Assembly (NCBI GenBank): GCA_032358255.1
Contig: JAULBX010005553.1
Coordinates: 186,001-250,000, forward strand
Direction of reading: 5' to 3'
DNA from: Heterotrichella gracilis
Lineage: Eukaryota; Sar; Xanthophyceae; Tribonematales; Xanthonemataceae
Length of the DNA: 64,000 nucleotides
Shown: positions 1-11,700 of the stretch, piece after piece
Layout: each line of letters begins with the position of its first letter
How positions within the stretch are numbered: position 1 is the stretch's first letter
Notes under the pieces: generated by a model
Told to the model about the DNA's origin: nothing
Database searches by the model: none
What the model saw: only the letters and a program-made list of their open reading frames with translations
Position numbers and translations under genes: made by a program

Positions 1-1877
1 GAGCAAGGAACAGCGTCGGAGAATGAAGGTCCACAGCAGGGGGATGCCAGGGAAACAGCAAAGGTGCAGAGACCCAACCGTGACCAACTTGGAACTCATA
101 AGCAAGGCAACGGTGGATTGAGACGGTGCGACGGTGCAGCAGTGAGCGCATGTCGAGGAACAAAGCGCACAAACGTTTCTGTGATGGTACAGGCTGTCAT
201 GGCTGTGGTAAGGCCAGGGACCGCACCCGTTTTCCCAAGCTTGGCGATGGTTTCAAGCGAAAACGGAGGCGGTAGATCGACAGCCAACACGGCACAAGGG
301 TTTTGCGAGAAGCCTGTGACGGAGTGCGCAGACTGTGCGTTTGTCCAGAAAAACCACCCACGCGGCCCACAGCCCAACAACGGTACAATGGGACCAGTCA
401 CTAGCACGGAGGTTTCGCAAACTGCTGCAACTACTCTGGCCAGGGGGAACGCCCTTGCTGTAAACCGAAGGTGCTGTTTGCCTGCGAATATTTGGCGAAG
501 GCTGTAGAAGCCACCCCCACACCAAAACCCCAATGGGCAGCGCAGAACGCCGTAAGGCCCGCGGTTGAGGCCGGTGGATATCAGAGCTACCCACGAGCGT
601 GAATCGCGCAAGGACTCCCTCTTTCCCCCAAGAAACAAACGCCTCGACTGACCAGACTTTACCAGCGGTTTGGTGCAAGGTCAAGCGCTGAATCTGCGAT
701 GTCGTCTACCAGCTTTCAGGTTGGCGGGTCACCCACCTGCTTCCAAATCTCTCCTACGCCAATGGTCCCCCAACACGCAAGGAGCTGTGGTTGCGCTGAC
801 TTACTCTCCAAAAGCTCAAGCCACCACCGAGGTACGGGTGCGTGCCTGTGGAGTTTGTTTCACACTGGAAACTCCAACGCAGTAGGCGAAAGGAGGGCAA
901 TCAGCACAGTGCAGGCCAATCGGCTCGGCACACAAGGCAGGTACAGAAGTCGTTGTAATGGTTCCGGCAGTAGAACTGTGACAGACATAACACCGTAGAC
1001 ACCTCGTCTGTGATGTCGTTGAGGTCTTTGTGAGTTCAAGGAACAGGAGTTTGTGGCTGTTCTGCGGAAAGGCCACTTTGCAGGTGACAAACGTGAGGAG
1101 CGGACTGACGTCGGGAAATCTTGCCGCGGTCCAGTTGTCGCATGTGTTCATCCGATGAGCTTTATCGGCGACTCGCTGAGCAGCCACGCTGGCCACGCCA
1201 GTAGGCTCATGACTCAACCACTGTACCTGCTCTGAGCAGCCAAGCGGCCACGCTAGTAGCTCATGCTCAATCGTTCACGTGCATTGTACCGGAGTCGGAC
1301 GATGCCAAGAGGCGCTGATGTAATTCTCAGCCATAGATCCGTGGGGATCCAAACCCAAGATCCGTGGGCCCAGCGATCGACCGCGCGGGCAAGCGCGGTC
1401 GGCGAAGCGCCTGTTCACCATGTCGCCTGAAACCAGGAATGGCCATGTCCCGGGCTAAAACTGGTGCTAAAGCACACGCCACTAGGTGGGTGAGAACTAT
1501 GAAGTGGTGTTGACATATCCTTGCACGCCTACATATGGGAGGCTTCTCAGCCTGTTGCTTTCTCACTTTGTGTCAGCCCAGTGCCCAGTGTGTGAGGGCA
1601 TGTGTGTTCAATACCAAGTCACTGGACTGGCGCTTGACTAGCTGTTGCGCTGTTGACACAGTGCCTGGACCTACCTTATCGACTGCAACCGTATGCCTTG
1701 CTTAAGTAGCTCTGCCTGTGACGCAAACACAGCCCCAGGCCCACCTGTAAAACGTTGCACTCGAGTTTACCATGACCTGTTCAGGGAATCAGGCAGCGAC
1801 CCAGTGCAACACTTCTCGTTAAAAGGGGACCGGCAAGGGCCAGATATACAAGTCAGCTGCGCCTGGCTTCATATGCC
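1..1877. other. Left-edge stretch with no supported gene
   Basis: Overlapping open frames occur on both strands here, but none shows recognisable domains, consistent splice structure or hydrophobic patterning. The last part presumably holds the promoter or 5' leader of the ALMT-like gene that follows. The frame of that gene stays open upstream of its proposed ATG, so an additional 5' coding segment near the right end of this stretch cannot be excluded. Confidence 0.5.
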
Positions 1878-4800
1878 ATGCGAACCCAATGCCTCGCCCC
1901 CTGGCCGGAGCACTATTGGCGGGCAGTGCGACTGTTTTTGGGGACGTTCATACCGGTGCTGCTGGCATATGTGTTCATCCCGCTGCACCAAGGTGTGTAA
2001 GCCGTCCGTTGCAGGTTTTTAACCAGCTGCTGTTGCTGCTGTGGGACTGGAGTAGGCCGTGACTTGATTGCATATGCATGCATGCATATGCCTGTGGATT
2101 TCTTGCTTGCATCTGTGGAAAAGCGTGCAGCCATACCGAGTTCTGCACAGTATTTTAATGTGATAAGGTGCTCTGGTACAACTCACCGTCAAGTACCGCA
2201 CCCTCCGTTCGCTTGCCAGCACGTTAGTGAGACTTGCCCCACCCTAGGGTTAACTACCAGCACCTGCGAAACCTACCTCACCCCCCACCACGCACCCACA
2301 GCAGCGTGTGAGCCAACTCCCTATCGCCACCTATTCCTGCTGTTCCCACTGCTCCACGGAAAACCTTAAACCTAGGCGCTGCACTTAAGCCCAAAACCTT
2401 AAACCCTAAACCCTAAACTACGAAGGCAGCGTATGTTCTACATTGGCAACACACCCACACCCACACCCACACCCACAGATACCCTGACCCAGCTACAACA
2501 GGAGTGCCGCAGTGGGCTGCAGTGGGCCGCCATCACCGCCATCATTGTTACGCAACCAGTCATAGGCAAGGCAGCGCAGGTGGGTTGGTGGGGGTGGGGT
2601 GGGAGGGGTAAAGGGGCTTCTAGCACAGCAGGGCAGGTGCGGGGCGGGAGGGATTTATTAACACATTTATACATGGATACCCACTTGCCATCGACACATC
2701 GTTCTTTCGCACCTGCAAGACATATTGCTGAGCAATTAGCCAACTCCAAGTGTGGTATGTCTGTTGCAAAGGGTCTTGCCCTAGCACCTACCCTTGCCCA
2801 TGCTGTTCCCTGCTCCTCTGCATGCTACTGAAGCGATTGAATCCCAGCCCTTCCATGGTCCCTTGGTCTGATTTAGGCTTGGTACAGGTGTGCATTTGGT
2901 TGTCACACCGTGATTCGTACGTGGTGAATATCCATATGTGAGCACCCACATTGGCCCCCCCTCCCCCTCCCCTGTTCAGGTGTGTGTGGAGCGCTTCCTG
3001 GGAACAGTGGCTGGCGGATGGGTGGGGTTTGGGGTGGTCATGGTGCGTGGCAGTGTGGGGTGTTGGGAGGGCACTGGAAGAGATGTGGGTGGGTCATCTG
3101 GTGTTGTGGGGAAAGCGAAGGTGCACATGAGGTGCCCCAATTTTGTGCATTGACTTAATTTGAGGTTGATCAAACACCTTGGTGAGTCAAGTAATTGGTG
3201 CTTATTGATGGCTTGCCTGGAGAATAAGCATAACCTCGTTGGCCAAAAAAGCATGCCAGTGGCCAGAAGTCAATCCTGAGCACTGGTAAGGACGTAAAAA
3301 ATGCATCTTTACCCTTGTCCTGAATGACACCTCGAGGCGGTGTTGCAGGTTGGCTTCACACTCCCCGAGAACCGGTGGGTTGAGGGGGCGTACTACTCGG
3401 TGACGATGGGGACTGCTGCGGCGGTGGGGATGCTGCTGGGGATGGCATTGAAAATGGACTACTTTGGGCGCCTGTTTGCGGTCACCTTCCTCATATGCAC
3501 CATGACACCACAGGACCAATCAAGTGCGCAAAAACCCTCGTGTCAAAACCCTACATGTGTTTCAAAGCCTTGAATGTGTGGAAATCCTGTTTCTGGAGAA
3601 ACCTGTGGCGTTGAGCAAGCATGTGTGCTCTGCATCAACATCGGCATGATCAACACTGTACTGCTTCCAGGGCTGTTGTGCACATCAGGATATGCACATG
3701 GCACATGTTCCTGCCCGACACTAGCCAAGGGTTGTACATGGTGTGCACAGGTATAGATAAGGACAGTTTACACTTGCTTGTTCCTTGTTGTTCATTACTT
3801 GCCTCATTTTCAATACCCGCACCTCTAGGAATTTCCCTACCCGCTCCTGGCAGTTTCATAACCCAACCCTAGCGTTTTTATAAACCTAAGTATAGGGTTT
3901 TAAAACTCCACTAAAACGGTTTCCTGGCTACAGGCGCCCTGCTGATCACCATCACCCGCGTGCTGGGCATCCTGGGCGGCCTGTTCCTCTCCCTCCTCCT
4001 CGGGTTGACCATCTCCCCCCGCAGCGCCACTGTGCTTGCGGTGATGGATGTACACCAGGGGGTTTCGCATGTGGCTGCATTGCTGGACCTCATTGTGGAG
4101 CACAGCGGGTACAGGGAGGCCCAGGGACTGGCCGCTGGGGATTGGTGGGGTGAGAAAAGTGAAGCCCCAGGACAGGCAGCTGGGGATCGGTGGGGAGAGA
4201 AACTGGAAGCAGAGGGGGAGGGAGTGGACGTTCCGCCGGGGTTTGATCGCTACGCAGCCATTGTAGCAGCAAGCATGAGCGCTGGAGTGGCTGGGGATGC
4301 GGATGGGGGTGGGGACGGGGATGCTGCAAGCGGAGGATTGGAAGAGACTGCCATCCGGGATACAGCTGCTGCAGTTGAGCAGGCCATTGCAGTCAATAGC
4401 TTGAGGCAGCCTGCGCCACAAAACAGCTGTGGCGGCACCGATCAGCCAGCGCATGCTCATGAGGATGACCATCAGTCATCGCATGGCAATGGAACTTGTG
4501 CTCAGCAACCACATGAAACCAGGCATGATGATCCGCACATCCATTCCCCTACCCTTCACCAGCCCCCTCAACTAACCGTCATCACCATCAACCAGCCCCC
4601 AGCCCCACCCCCCCTTGGCCACTCCCCCGCCGGCACCCCCCCGCCCACACCCACCCACACCCACACCCTGCCAGGGGCGACTAACACCCCGGGTGTCACC
4701 AGGAGCGGCGCCAGCTTTGCCACCACCACAGAACCCAGCGCGGTGGACAAGGACGAGGGTTTCCAGCAGGCGTGCGAAACCCTAGGTGCCAGCCTGTACA

Positions 4801-7178
4801 CCGCCCTCATCCTCAAGTTTGAGGACCACCTCACGAGTGCCAAGTCTGAGATCTATGTGAGGGGGTGTGGGCGGGCGGGAGTTTTTGTCCCGGGGATGCC
4901 ATGCTTGCAGCACAGGTAGGGTGGCTGGCAGAGCCCAGATCCTGAACCCTGGATTCAGATAACCAGATCTTGGATGCCTCTGTGCAAGATAAAGCACCCT
5001 GCCACATAGTGTTTAAAGACCTCGTCAACTCTGCTATGAACCCTTCATGCTCGGTGTGCTGGGATGTGGCTTCTCCGACCACCTGGTGCAAGTCCTCCAT
5101 GATACCATCTTGGCAACCCTATTGAAACCCTTGCAACCCTCCTCCAGGTCCAGTGCTGCCAGCGAGGCCGCGCTGCGCTCCGTGGGGTTGGGTGTGCGCA
5201 AGGTCATGCGGGTGGCATGGTCGCTCTTCCTGCTCATGAGACAGGTAAAATCCTGTGCAAATATTCTTGGGGTTTACAGTGGATTTGGTACCTGCTTTCC
5301 TGCAGGACAGGCAGGTCAGCAGCTACCTTCACACAGCCTGCACCACCTAGCTCTGTCATGTCTGTGGTTGACCTTGTGCCACTCCTATTATGAAAGGAAT
5401 GGAGATGTTTGGGTGGCCAGAGCCTTGCAGGACAGCGTGCGTTGTTGTGGGTAACACCTAACCAAGGGTTCAACCCAATGCTGTTGTCGGCTGAGTGCAA
5501 CCATAGCGTGTTGTTCCTGTAACTGCTCATAAGGCAGTAGAAACCCTGAGCTGAATGACGATAGTTTTGTAGATGCTGACCGGTGGGAAAACCCTCTCCG
5601 CAGGGTTTCATGGATGACCTCATGGCAGCCCACCTGCACCACGGCTATCCCCCTGGCCTGCTGCTACACACATTTAGAGCCCTGGGGGCCTGCCTCAGGG
5701 ACATCCAGGCCGCATTTCCGGCACCCCCTGGCCAGCCTGGGCGCCCAGGGGTGACAAGAGAAAACCTGCGGGAATTCACAAGGGTGCGTCACAGCCAATG
5801 GCATGGCATGTGCTTGGCAGGGAGGTGGGCCCCTGACATGTCCCTGTGAGATGCGAGCTAACCTCCTTGGACTTCCCCTGCATACATATTACAGCATACC
5901 GGCGCAAAGGCCAGATCAGCAATCAGCCAAGCACAAGCTTGCGCCACCCATTCCTGTCCTGACATTGCTTGTACTCCCCCTGCATCCACAAAAATAATTC
6001 CGCTTAAAGCGTCTGGCCTCCCCTTCCACACACCGACTTGTATAGACTCCTTTGTCAGAGTTTATTGTGGCCTCCAAGAAAGTCTTTGGCAAAATGTACA
6101 CACCACACGGGACCTCCACAGCCTGCTCACCTCCTTCTCAGCCCCCTACTCTCCTCTGCAGGCTGTGCGTGCTGGCCAGCGTGTGACTGAGGGGCGTAGG
6201 AAGCGGCGCATACTGGCTCTGGGCACGCACATGAACCTGGTGGAGGGGCTCATGAGGCAGGTGGGGAAACCATGGCAGTGGTGGTGGTGGTGATACAATG
6301 GATCGTGCGGCACATGGGGGCCTGAGTGGTGGGGAGGCTGAGGCGGCTGTAAGGGTAAGGGGGGGTTGAAGGGTGACGGGTGACGGGTGACGGGTGAGAA
6401 ATGCGCTTATGCAGCAGCATTATCCCACCACCCAGGTGGCGCTTCCCAGCGCATGCAAGCCTGGGGTATAGGCATTACAGCCGTCTCCATTCAATGGCTC
6501 CTGTATTTCAATTTGCAGGCTGACCACACACCCCTTGGCCCCCTGGATGTTGAGCATGCGCTGCAATCCCACCTGGCGGGCCTCCCCCGCGAGACCATTG
6601 CTGACATACTCCACCCTGCGCAGCTGCTGGTGGTGCCGCCAAGCAGGCAGGGGTACCGAGTGGCGGTGCGTGGGGGGATGAGGGGGTACGGGCAGGGTTT
6701 TGGAGGGTTTAGCAGAGGGGATTTGGCAGGGATTATAAGTGGAATGGTATCCAGCAGGCAAGGATATCCCTAGTCAAGGTACACCGGGGGGCTGTGGAAT
6801 AGACTTAAAAAACGTAGAGTCCTCCTTTCCTGAAGTTTCCTTAAATTTCCTGAAATTGCGCAGGGGTTTTGGAAGGGTATGGTTTTGTTGGTGATGGGTG
6901 TCCAACTCACCCCCATCCCTCCCCCGTGCCTCACGCAGCTGCGCTGGTACAGCCTCCAGTTCCTGTTGGAGGAGCTTGCGGTACAGCTGAAGGAGACAGT
7001 GGAGCTGATTGACCTGGCGCTGCCGCACATACCTCCCCTGCACATACCCGCCCCTCCCCCCCCTCCCCTGCCAGGGTCCCGGGAGGGGAGCAGGGTGGTG
7101 GAGGGGTGGGGCAAAGGGGGCAGCTGGAAGCGGCGGGAAGGGGGCGAGGAGGAGGTGGAGGATGCGATCCGCCTGTGA
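1878..7178 (+). CDS. ALMT/FUSC-like anion channel membrane protein
   Basis: Ten-exon model of 775 codons: 1878-1992, 2479-2579, 2980-3042, 3349-3523, 3934-4915, 5019-5244, 5604-5783, 6162-6260, 6519-6665, 6939-7178. It likely encodes an aluminium-activated malate transporter/FUSC-type anion channel. The N-terminal third has hydrophobic segments in the family order: LFLGTFIPVLLAYVF, then WAAITAIIVTQPVIGKA (like the ALMT 'AMWAVMTVVVVFEFTVGATL' region), then MDYFGRLFAVTFLI and RVLGILGGLFLSLLLGL. YEPFMLG opening exon 6 resembles the WEPxHG motif of the family's C-terminal domain. The middle (about residues 215-405) is unusual: two copies of AAGD-W-GEK, a His/Asp-rich stretch at about 321-365, then a Pro/Thr tract. 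The ATG is the first suitable in frame but the frame is open upstream. The exon 5 end is uncertain: 4843 is an alternative donor. Substrate is unknown; plasma membrane or tonoplast is inferred. Confidence 0.72.
2449..2476 (+). repeat. ACCCAC microsatellite at a splice acceptor
   Basis: A run of CACACC/ACCCAC hexamers ends in the AG used as acceptor of the first ALMT-like intron. It replaces the usual polypyrimidine tract. Telomere-like CCCTAAA units at about 2396-2418 lie just upstream in the same intron. Confidence 0.8.
6371..6397 (+). repeat. GGGTGAC heptamer tandem repeat
   Basis: About four consecutive copies of GGGTGAC inside the penultimate-but-one intron region of the ALMT-like gene. 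No function is visible. Confidence 0.8.
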
Positions 7179-8707
7179 TCACCAGGCTGTGTCTCATGCA
7201 GATGTTGTAGCAAAGCTGCATAGATTACTTGTAATCTGTTTTTGGAGCCGGAGCATGGTGCAGCATGCATGCAGCAGCTGGGCCATGGACACCCTGGATT
7301 TATTTGCAACTTTTATTTGAACAGTTCATGAAGCACATTTTTGCATTGTAGGCTTAGGCGGCTGGACAGTCAGTACAGTATTTTACAGAACTTCTTCAGG
7401 CTTGAACTTCATTGATCGATCCCTCGTGAGGCAGTCACTAAGTTGGGATGGTATATGACCGTGGCCCATCTGCACCTTGCCTATGCATCGATGATCAATC
7501 ATGATGCAGCATCATGATTGCAGCTGCTGCAAAGCAGCAGCTGCAATGCAAAGTCGACCAGCGCCGGGGCGCCCCGAAGCATCATTAGTAATAGAAACGT
7601 TAGTACCACAGCGCGAATGAAATGAATTACGTTGTTTCATATTTACATTATTTATGATTGCCCAGGGAAGGCCTTGGGCCTGGCCCGGTTTGAAACTGCC
7701 CCATGGCATGCCATTTATTGGCATGCGACTCGCGATGATTGCCGATCACATCATGCGGCAGGCCTAGGCGCAACAGCTGCCCATTAACCCACAGTACTAC
7801 GTCACACAGTGGCAGCATTGTACGACACTAACTCAAGATCTTACAGTACAGTATTGAACGTGAAGCTGATATTTTGCAAAATGCTAGCTGGAAGTGCGCT
7901 TAGCATGACACCAATCGCTGAAGCGCAGCAAACCTAGAATTCCTCAAGGTCTCAAAACCGGACAGGCAAGTGGCGCCGATGGCTTTGCACAGAAGCAAAC
8001 ATCGCCATGGCAAACTGAATTTGGTGCAAACGCCTGTTGTCGCTGTATAGTACGAGTGTATCAAGAGCTTTCCCACAGCACCTGCTGTGCATGACCCCAA
8101 CGCGATATAAATCAATTTGATTCAAACCCCTGCGACACCTGCCAGGTAAAAACCGTATATAAGCACAACACGTTACTGTAATGAAATCAAACACTGACAC
8201 GGGTAAAACACCATCAGGGAGTGTGCCCCCACAGGCAGCCTCGCCAAACTGCTACTCAAAGTTGATGCAAGTCAAATCAGGTGCTAGTAAGGCTCCTGGT
8301 GAAAGCACACTAGGTAACATATTGTCTTTCATATTACGAGGGCATTGTGTACGAGGGTAATGTATTGTATTGATTAGGGCAAGAAGGCCAACAGTGCACG
8401 GTAAAACTGCAACGAGAGGTATTTCTTGGCTGCCGCTGCGCCCAGCGCCGCTGCGCCAACATCCGCACCGGGCCGGACAAAACTTCCACCGGGATGCCCC
8501 GCATCCCCGCATCGCACATCAAGACCAATGCGCCACATCCGCATGCGCATCCACCAGAAGAAAAATCGCCATCCATCCACTCTCCCACACCCACCCAATC
8601 AACCCCAACCCAACCCAACCCCATGTAGAAACATTAAATCCCCCTAACCCACTCCCCAAAGATATCAACCCGACCCACCCACCCACCCGCCCGCCACCCT
8701 CGCCACC
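7179..8707. other. Convergent intergenic region, no gene seen
   Basis: This is the shared 3' flank of the ALMT-like gene (+) and the JmjC gene (-). A TGTAA pentamer at 7230-7234 could act as poly(A) signal for the ALMT-like gene. A short inverted repeat around AGCTGCTGCAAAGCAGCAGCT lies near 7520-7543. The right end (8560-8700) is C/A-rich with CCCAACC-like units. No supported coding exon was found. Confidence 0.5.
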
Positions 8708-11700
8708 CTAGGCCGCCTTTGGCCGCTTGGCCCTGCGTGTGGGCGGCGCCAGCCCCCTCTTCCCGCAGTTCTTGTGCGGCAGCGCCTCCTGCGCCCACCT
8801 CAGCTTGCGCCGCATGGACTTGACCCGCCGGGTGCTGGGCAGGGGCTTGGGGGGCGGGCGCGGGGGGGTCACCTTGCGCGCCTTGGCCCGGGGCTTGGGC
8901 TTGGGCTTGACAGGGGAGGGTTTCAAGGCCTGCTTCGACGCGCCTGGCGACGCCTTGGGCTTGCGTGCAGGGGAGGGCTTTGTGGGGCTCCTCCCCTTGG
9001 CTGCTGGCTTGGCTGCGCCTGCATTGCCAGCCGATTTGGGCGCCGCCTTGGCTGCCGACCTGGGCTTGGCTGGAGCGGCCTTCACCTTCTTCACCCCTGA
9101 CTTGATCGTCTTCCCCAGCTTGGCGGCCGGCGATGTTGCTTTGCCCCCCTTGGTCCCCTTGGGAGCGGTCTTCCCTGTGACCAGTAAGGCGAACAGTCAG
9201 TCTGCCTGTCCCAGCGCAGCGCATACACTGTGCCATGCAAGGAGCAGAGCCATGACCATGCACAGCCCATATGCTAAAGATCTTAGATATTGACTTGCAG
9301 TGCCACCGTCCATGAACGCCCAACACCAGCCACACCAAGGGAGACGGAAGGGAAGAAGGGAGACATGACCTAAGGTATGGAAGACTTCTGGGAAGTGGTG
9401 GGGAGACTGTAGATGTCGCTGCAATACAAACCAGGCCTGCAAGGAAGGGAGACACCAATGCCACCCCCCCCCAAAAGCACCACAATTCCACCACAGCACC
9501 CACCGCCACACCATGCATGCACATACCATCGCAGCACAGCATACTGAACCAACCACCATGCACATAACCCCTTCCCCCTGCGCCATGTCACCCCATCCCC
9601 AGCGCCACCAACACACTCCATGCCCCACACCCACCTGTTGCCGCCTTGCCCATCTTCCCTGCTGCCCCCTTGCCCGCCCCGGCCTTCCCGCGTGCAGCCG
9701 TTCCCTGTGCAGGCTTGCGCTTGGGCTTGGGCGCCTCCTCCACCTCGCTCTCGCTCTCACTGTCACTGTCGCTCCCGCTTTCACTGTCACTGTCGCTGTC
9801 ACTGTCACTGTCACTTTCGCTCTCGCTGCTGCTGCTCTGGAGGTCTGACAGCGTGTCAAGCAGCTGGCGCCGAACCTACAAAGTGATTCAGTGGGACCTG
9901 GTTAGTACAATTCTACCATAGCCAAAACAACCCCTCAAAGACATAGCTAGCCTTCCTTGGTGACCAGCCAAGATGTTTCCCACAAAGTAACTCAGAAAGC
10001 ACAGGTGGTGGCAAGGGGTTAACTATCGCACATCAACAACAAAGCCAGAAGACTATGGTTTGTGCTTTGGGTGTTGCTGTTGGCGACCTTAATAGAGTAG
10101 CCGCTTTCTTCCACGCCCTCTTTGTCAAGGACCATTACAACCCCACTCACATTTCGAATTTCAAAAATGGGGGCGTTTCAATTTGAGTACGGCATTCAGG
10201 GGTGGACCCCCGGGCAATGGGGCCATTTGGCGGTGCCACCAGGCAACGTGTTTGTGTTGACACAGATACCCTGTCACTGCTTTGGCCAAAGGATCCATGG
10301 AGCTGCAAGGGCAATTTGCAAACACTGTGGAGGGTCTGCCCTTGATCATGCGCAGAGAATCAGCCCAGCGCGACAAAGGAAACACCTGGCATGCAGCTGC
10401 ACATGCCCCTGAAATCTAGCCAGCGCATGCCCCCCTCACCTTTGGCGTGGCGTAGTCCAGGAAGAGGCTCATCTGGATGTTGACAGAGTCCTTCATGCAG
10501 GTGCAGGGGTGCGCCTGGGCCCCGATGCCGATCCACGCCCGGGTGGCAAAGTTGGTGCTCTCCGCGCAGTTATAGCCCTGGTTGAAGCCGGCGTGGTAGG
10601 CGCCTGCGGGTGAAAGGGCGATAGTGTGAAGGTATGTGCTTTGCCAGAAAGGCGATGAGAGTGGTGGTGGCGTGTCTCGTTCATGGTGCTGCATTTCTAA
10701 GCTTGGATCATGTGAAGCAGACAAGAGGAATGCCACCGGCCCTATACCTCCGCATTGTGGGTGCACTTGGGTGCGTTTTGCTGTGTTGCACCATTGGTGC
10801 ATGCTGCAGCTGTGCACCTCGGCTGTGCAGCTGTGCATCGAGGCGTCCCTACAACCGCGTCTGCCACCCACCCCGGGCTTGCCACCCTCACCCTTTTGCC
10901 TCATGACCTCCATGCAACTGCTGCCACAACCATACTCACTGGCTGTGCTATGGTTGCAGATGAGACTAGACTAGACTAGACTTCACAAAAACGTACGCAT
11001 GCGTTCACAGAAACGTCCGCAATTATACGACAAAATGAAAACAAAAAACAGTATGCAACTACAAAACCACCCTCTGCAAAGGTCCTTTTACGATCCAGTG
11101 GTGTGCTCTGCTCTGCAGGTCCCATGCATATCCGTGTAAAAGGTAAGATGCATGCCCCCCCCATGTATGCTCTTAGGAATATCATTTATCTTGCATTGTG
11201 GCTACACATATGCCCAGTGGACTGTCCAAGCGTGCTGTGTGCTAGTCAGCTCACCTGGATAATTGAGCACAAACTCCCCTGGGTACTGCACCACCTTGAC
11301 CACCGGGATGCCGTGCTGCTGGAGCAAGTGGGGGGAGATGAGCAGTTCCTGTAAAAAGGAGGGCCGCTGGTGAGACATGATGGCCCGGCGGTGCGGTGTG
11401 TGTGTGTGTGTGTGTGTGTATGCGCTGCTAGTGGTGCAGGTGGCTGGCCGACAAGCAAGTGGGTATGTGCGGGTGCCTTGCAGATGTGCAATAGATGGCA
11501 GCCCTGCACCTCTGCCACCACGACCCTTGGCAGTGTGTGCATGTGCCTGGTCGTTTGCCACTCACTACCACTGCACGCGCTGCTGAACTGTGACCGGCCA
11601 CGATGGTGCAACACCTCATCCCCGCGCCGAATGCATGAATATGGCATGCACATGGTATCCTAGTGTGCCTGTGTCTGCGCCCACGCTGCTGCACACCCAT

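Noticed and set aside
2401-2418. CCCTAAA repeats as a chromosome end
   Set aside because: Only two or three units, inside an intron with coding exons on both sides. Similar short motifs recur through the window.
8634-9563. A 309-codon frame on the minus strand over the end of the JmjC gene
   Set aside because: It is out of frame with the H1-like tail and crosses a good intron. The spliced frame gives the basic tail and correct phases, so this is a shadow.
9513-9921. Ser/Leu-rich plus-strand frames
   Set aside because: They are the complement of the Ser/Asp codon repeat of the JmjC gene.
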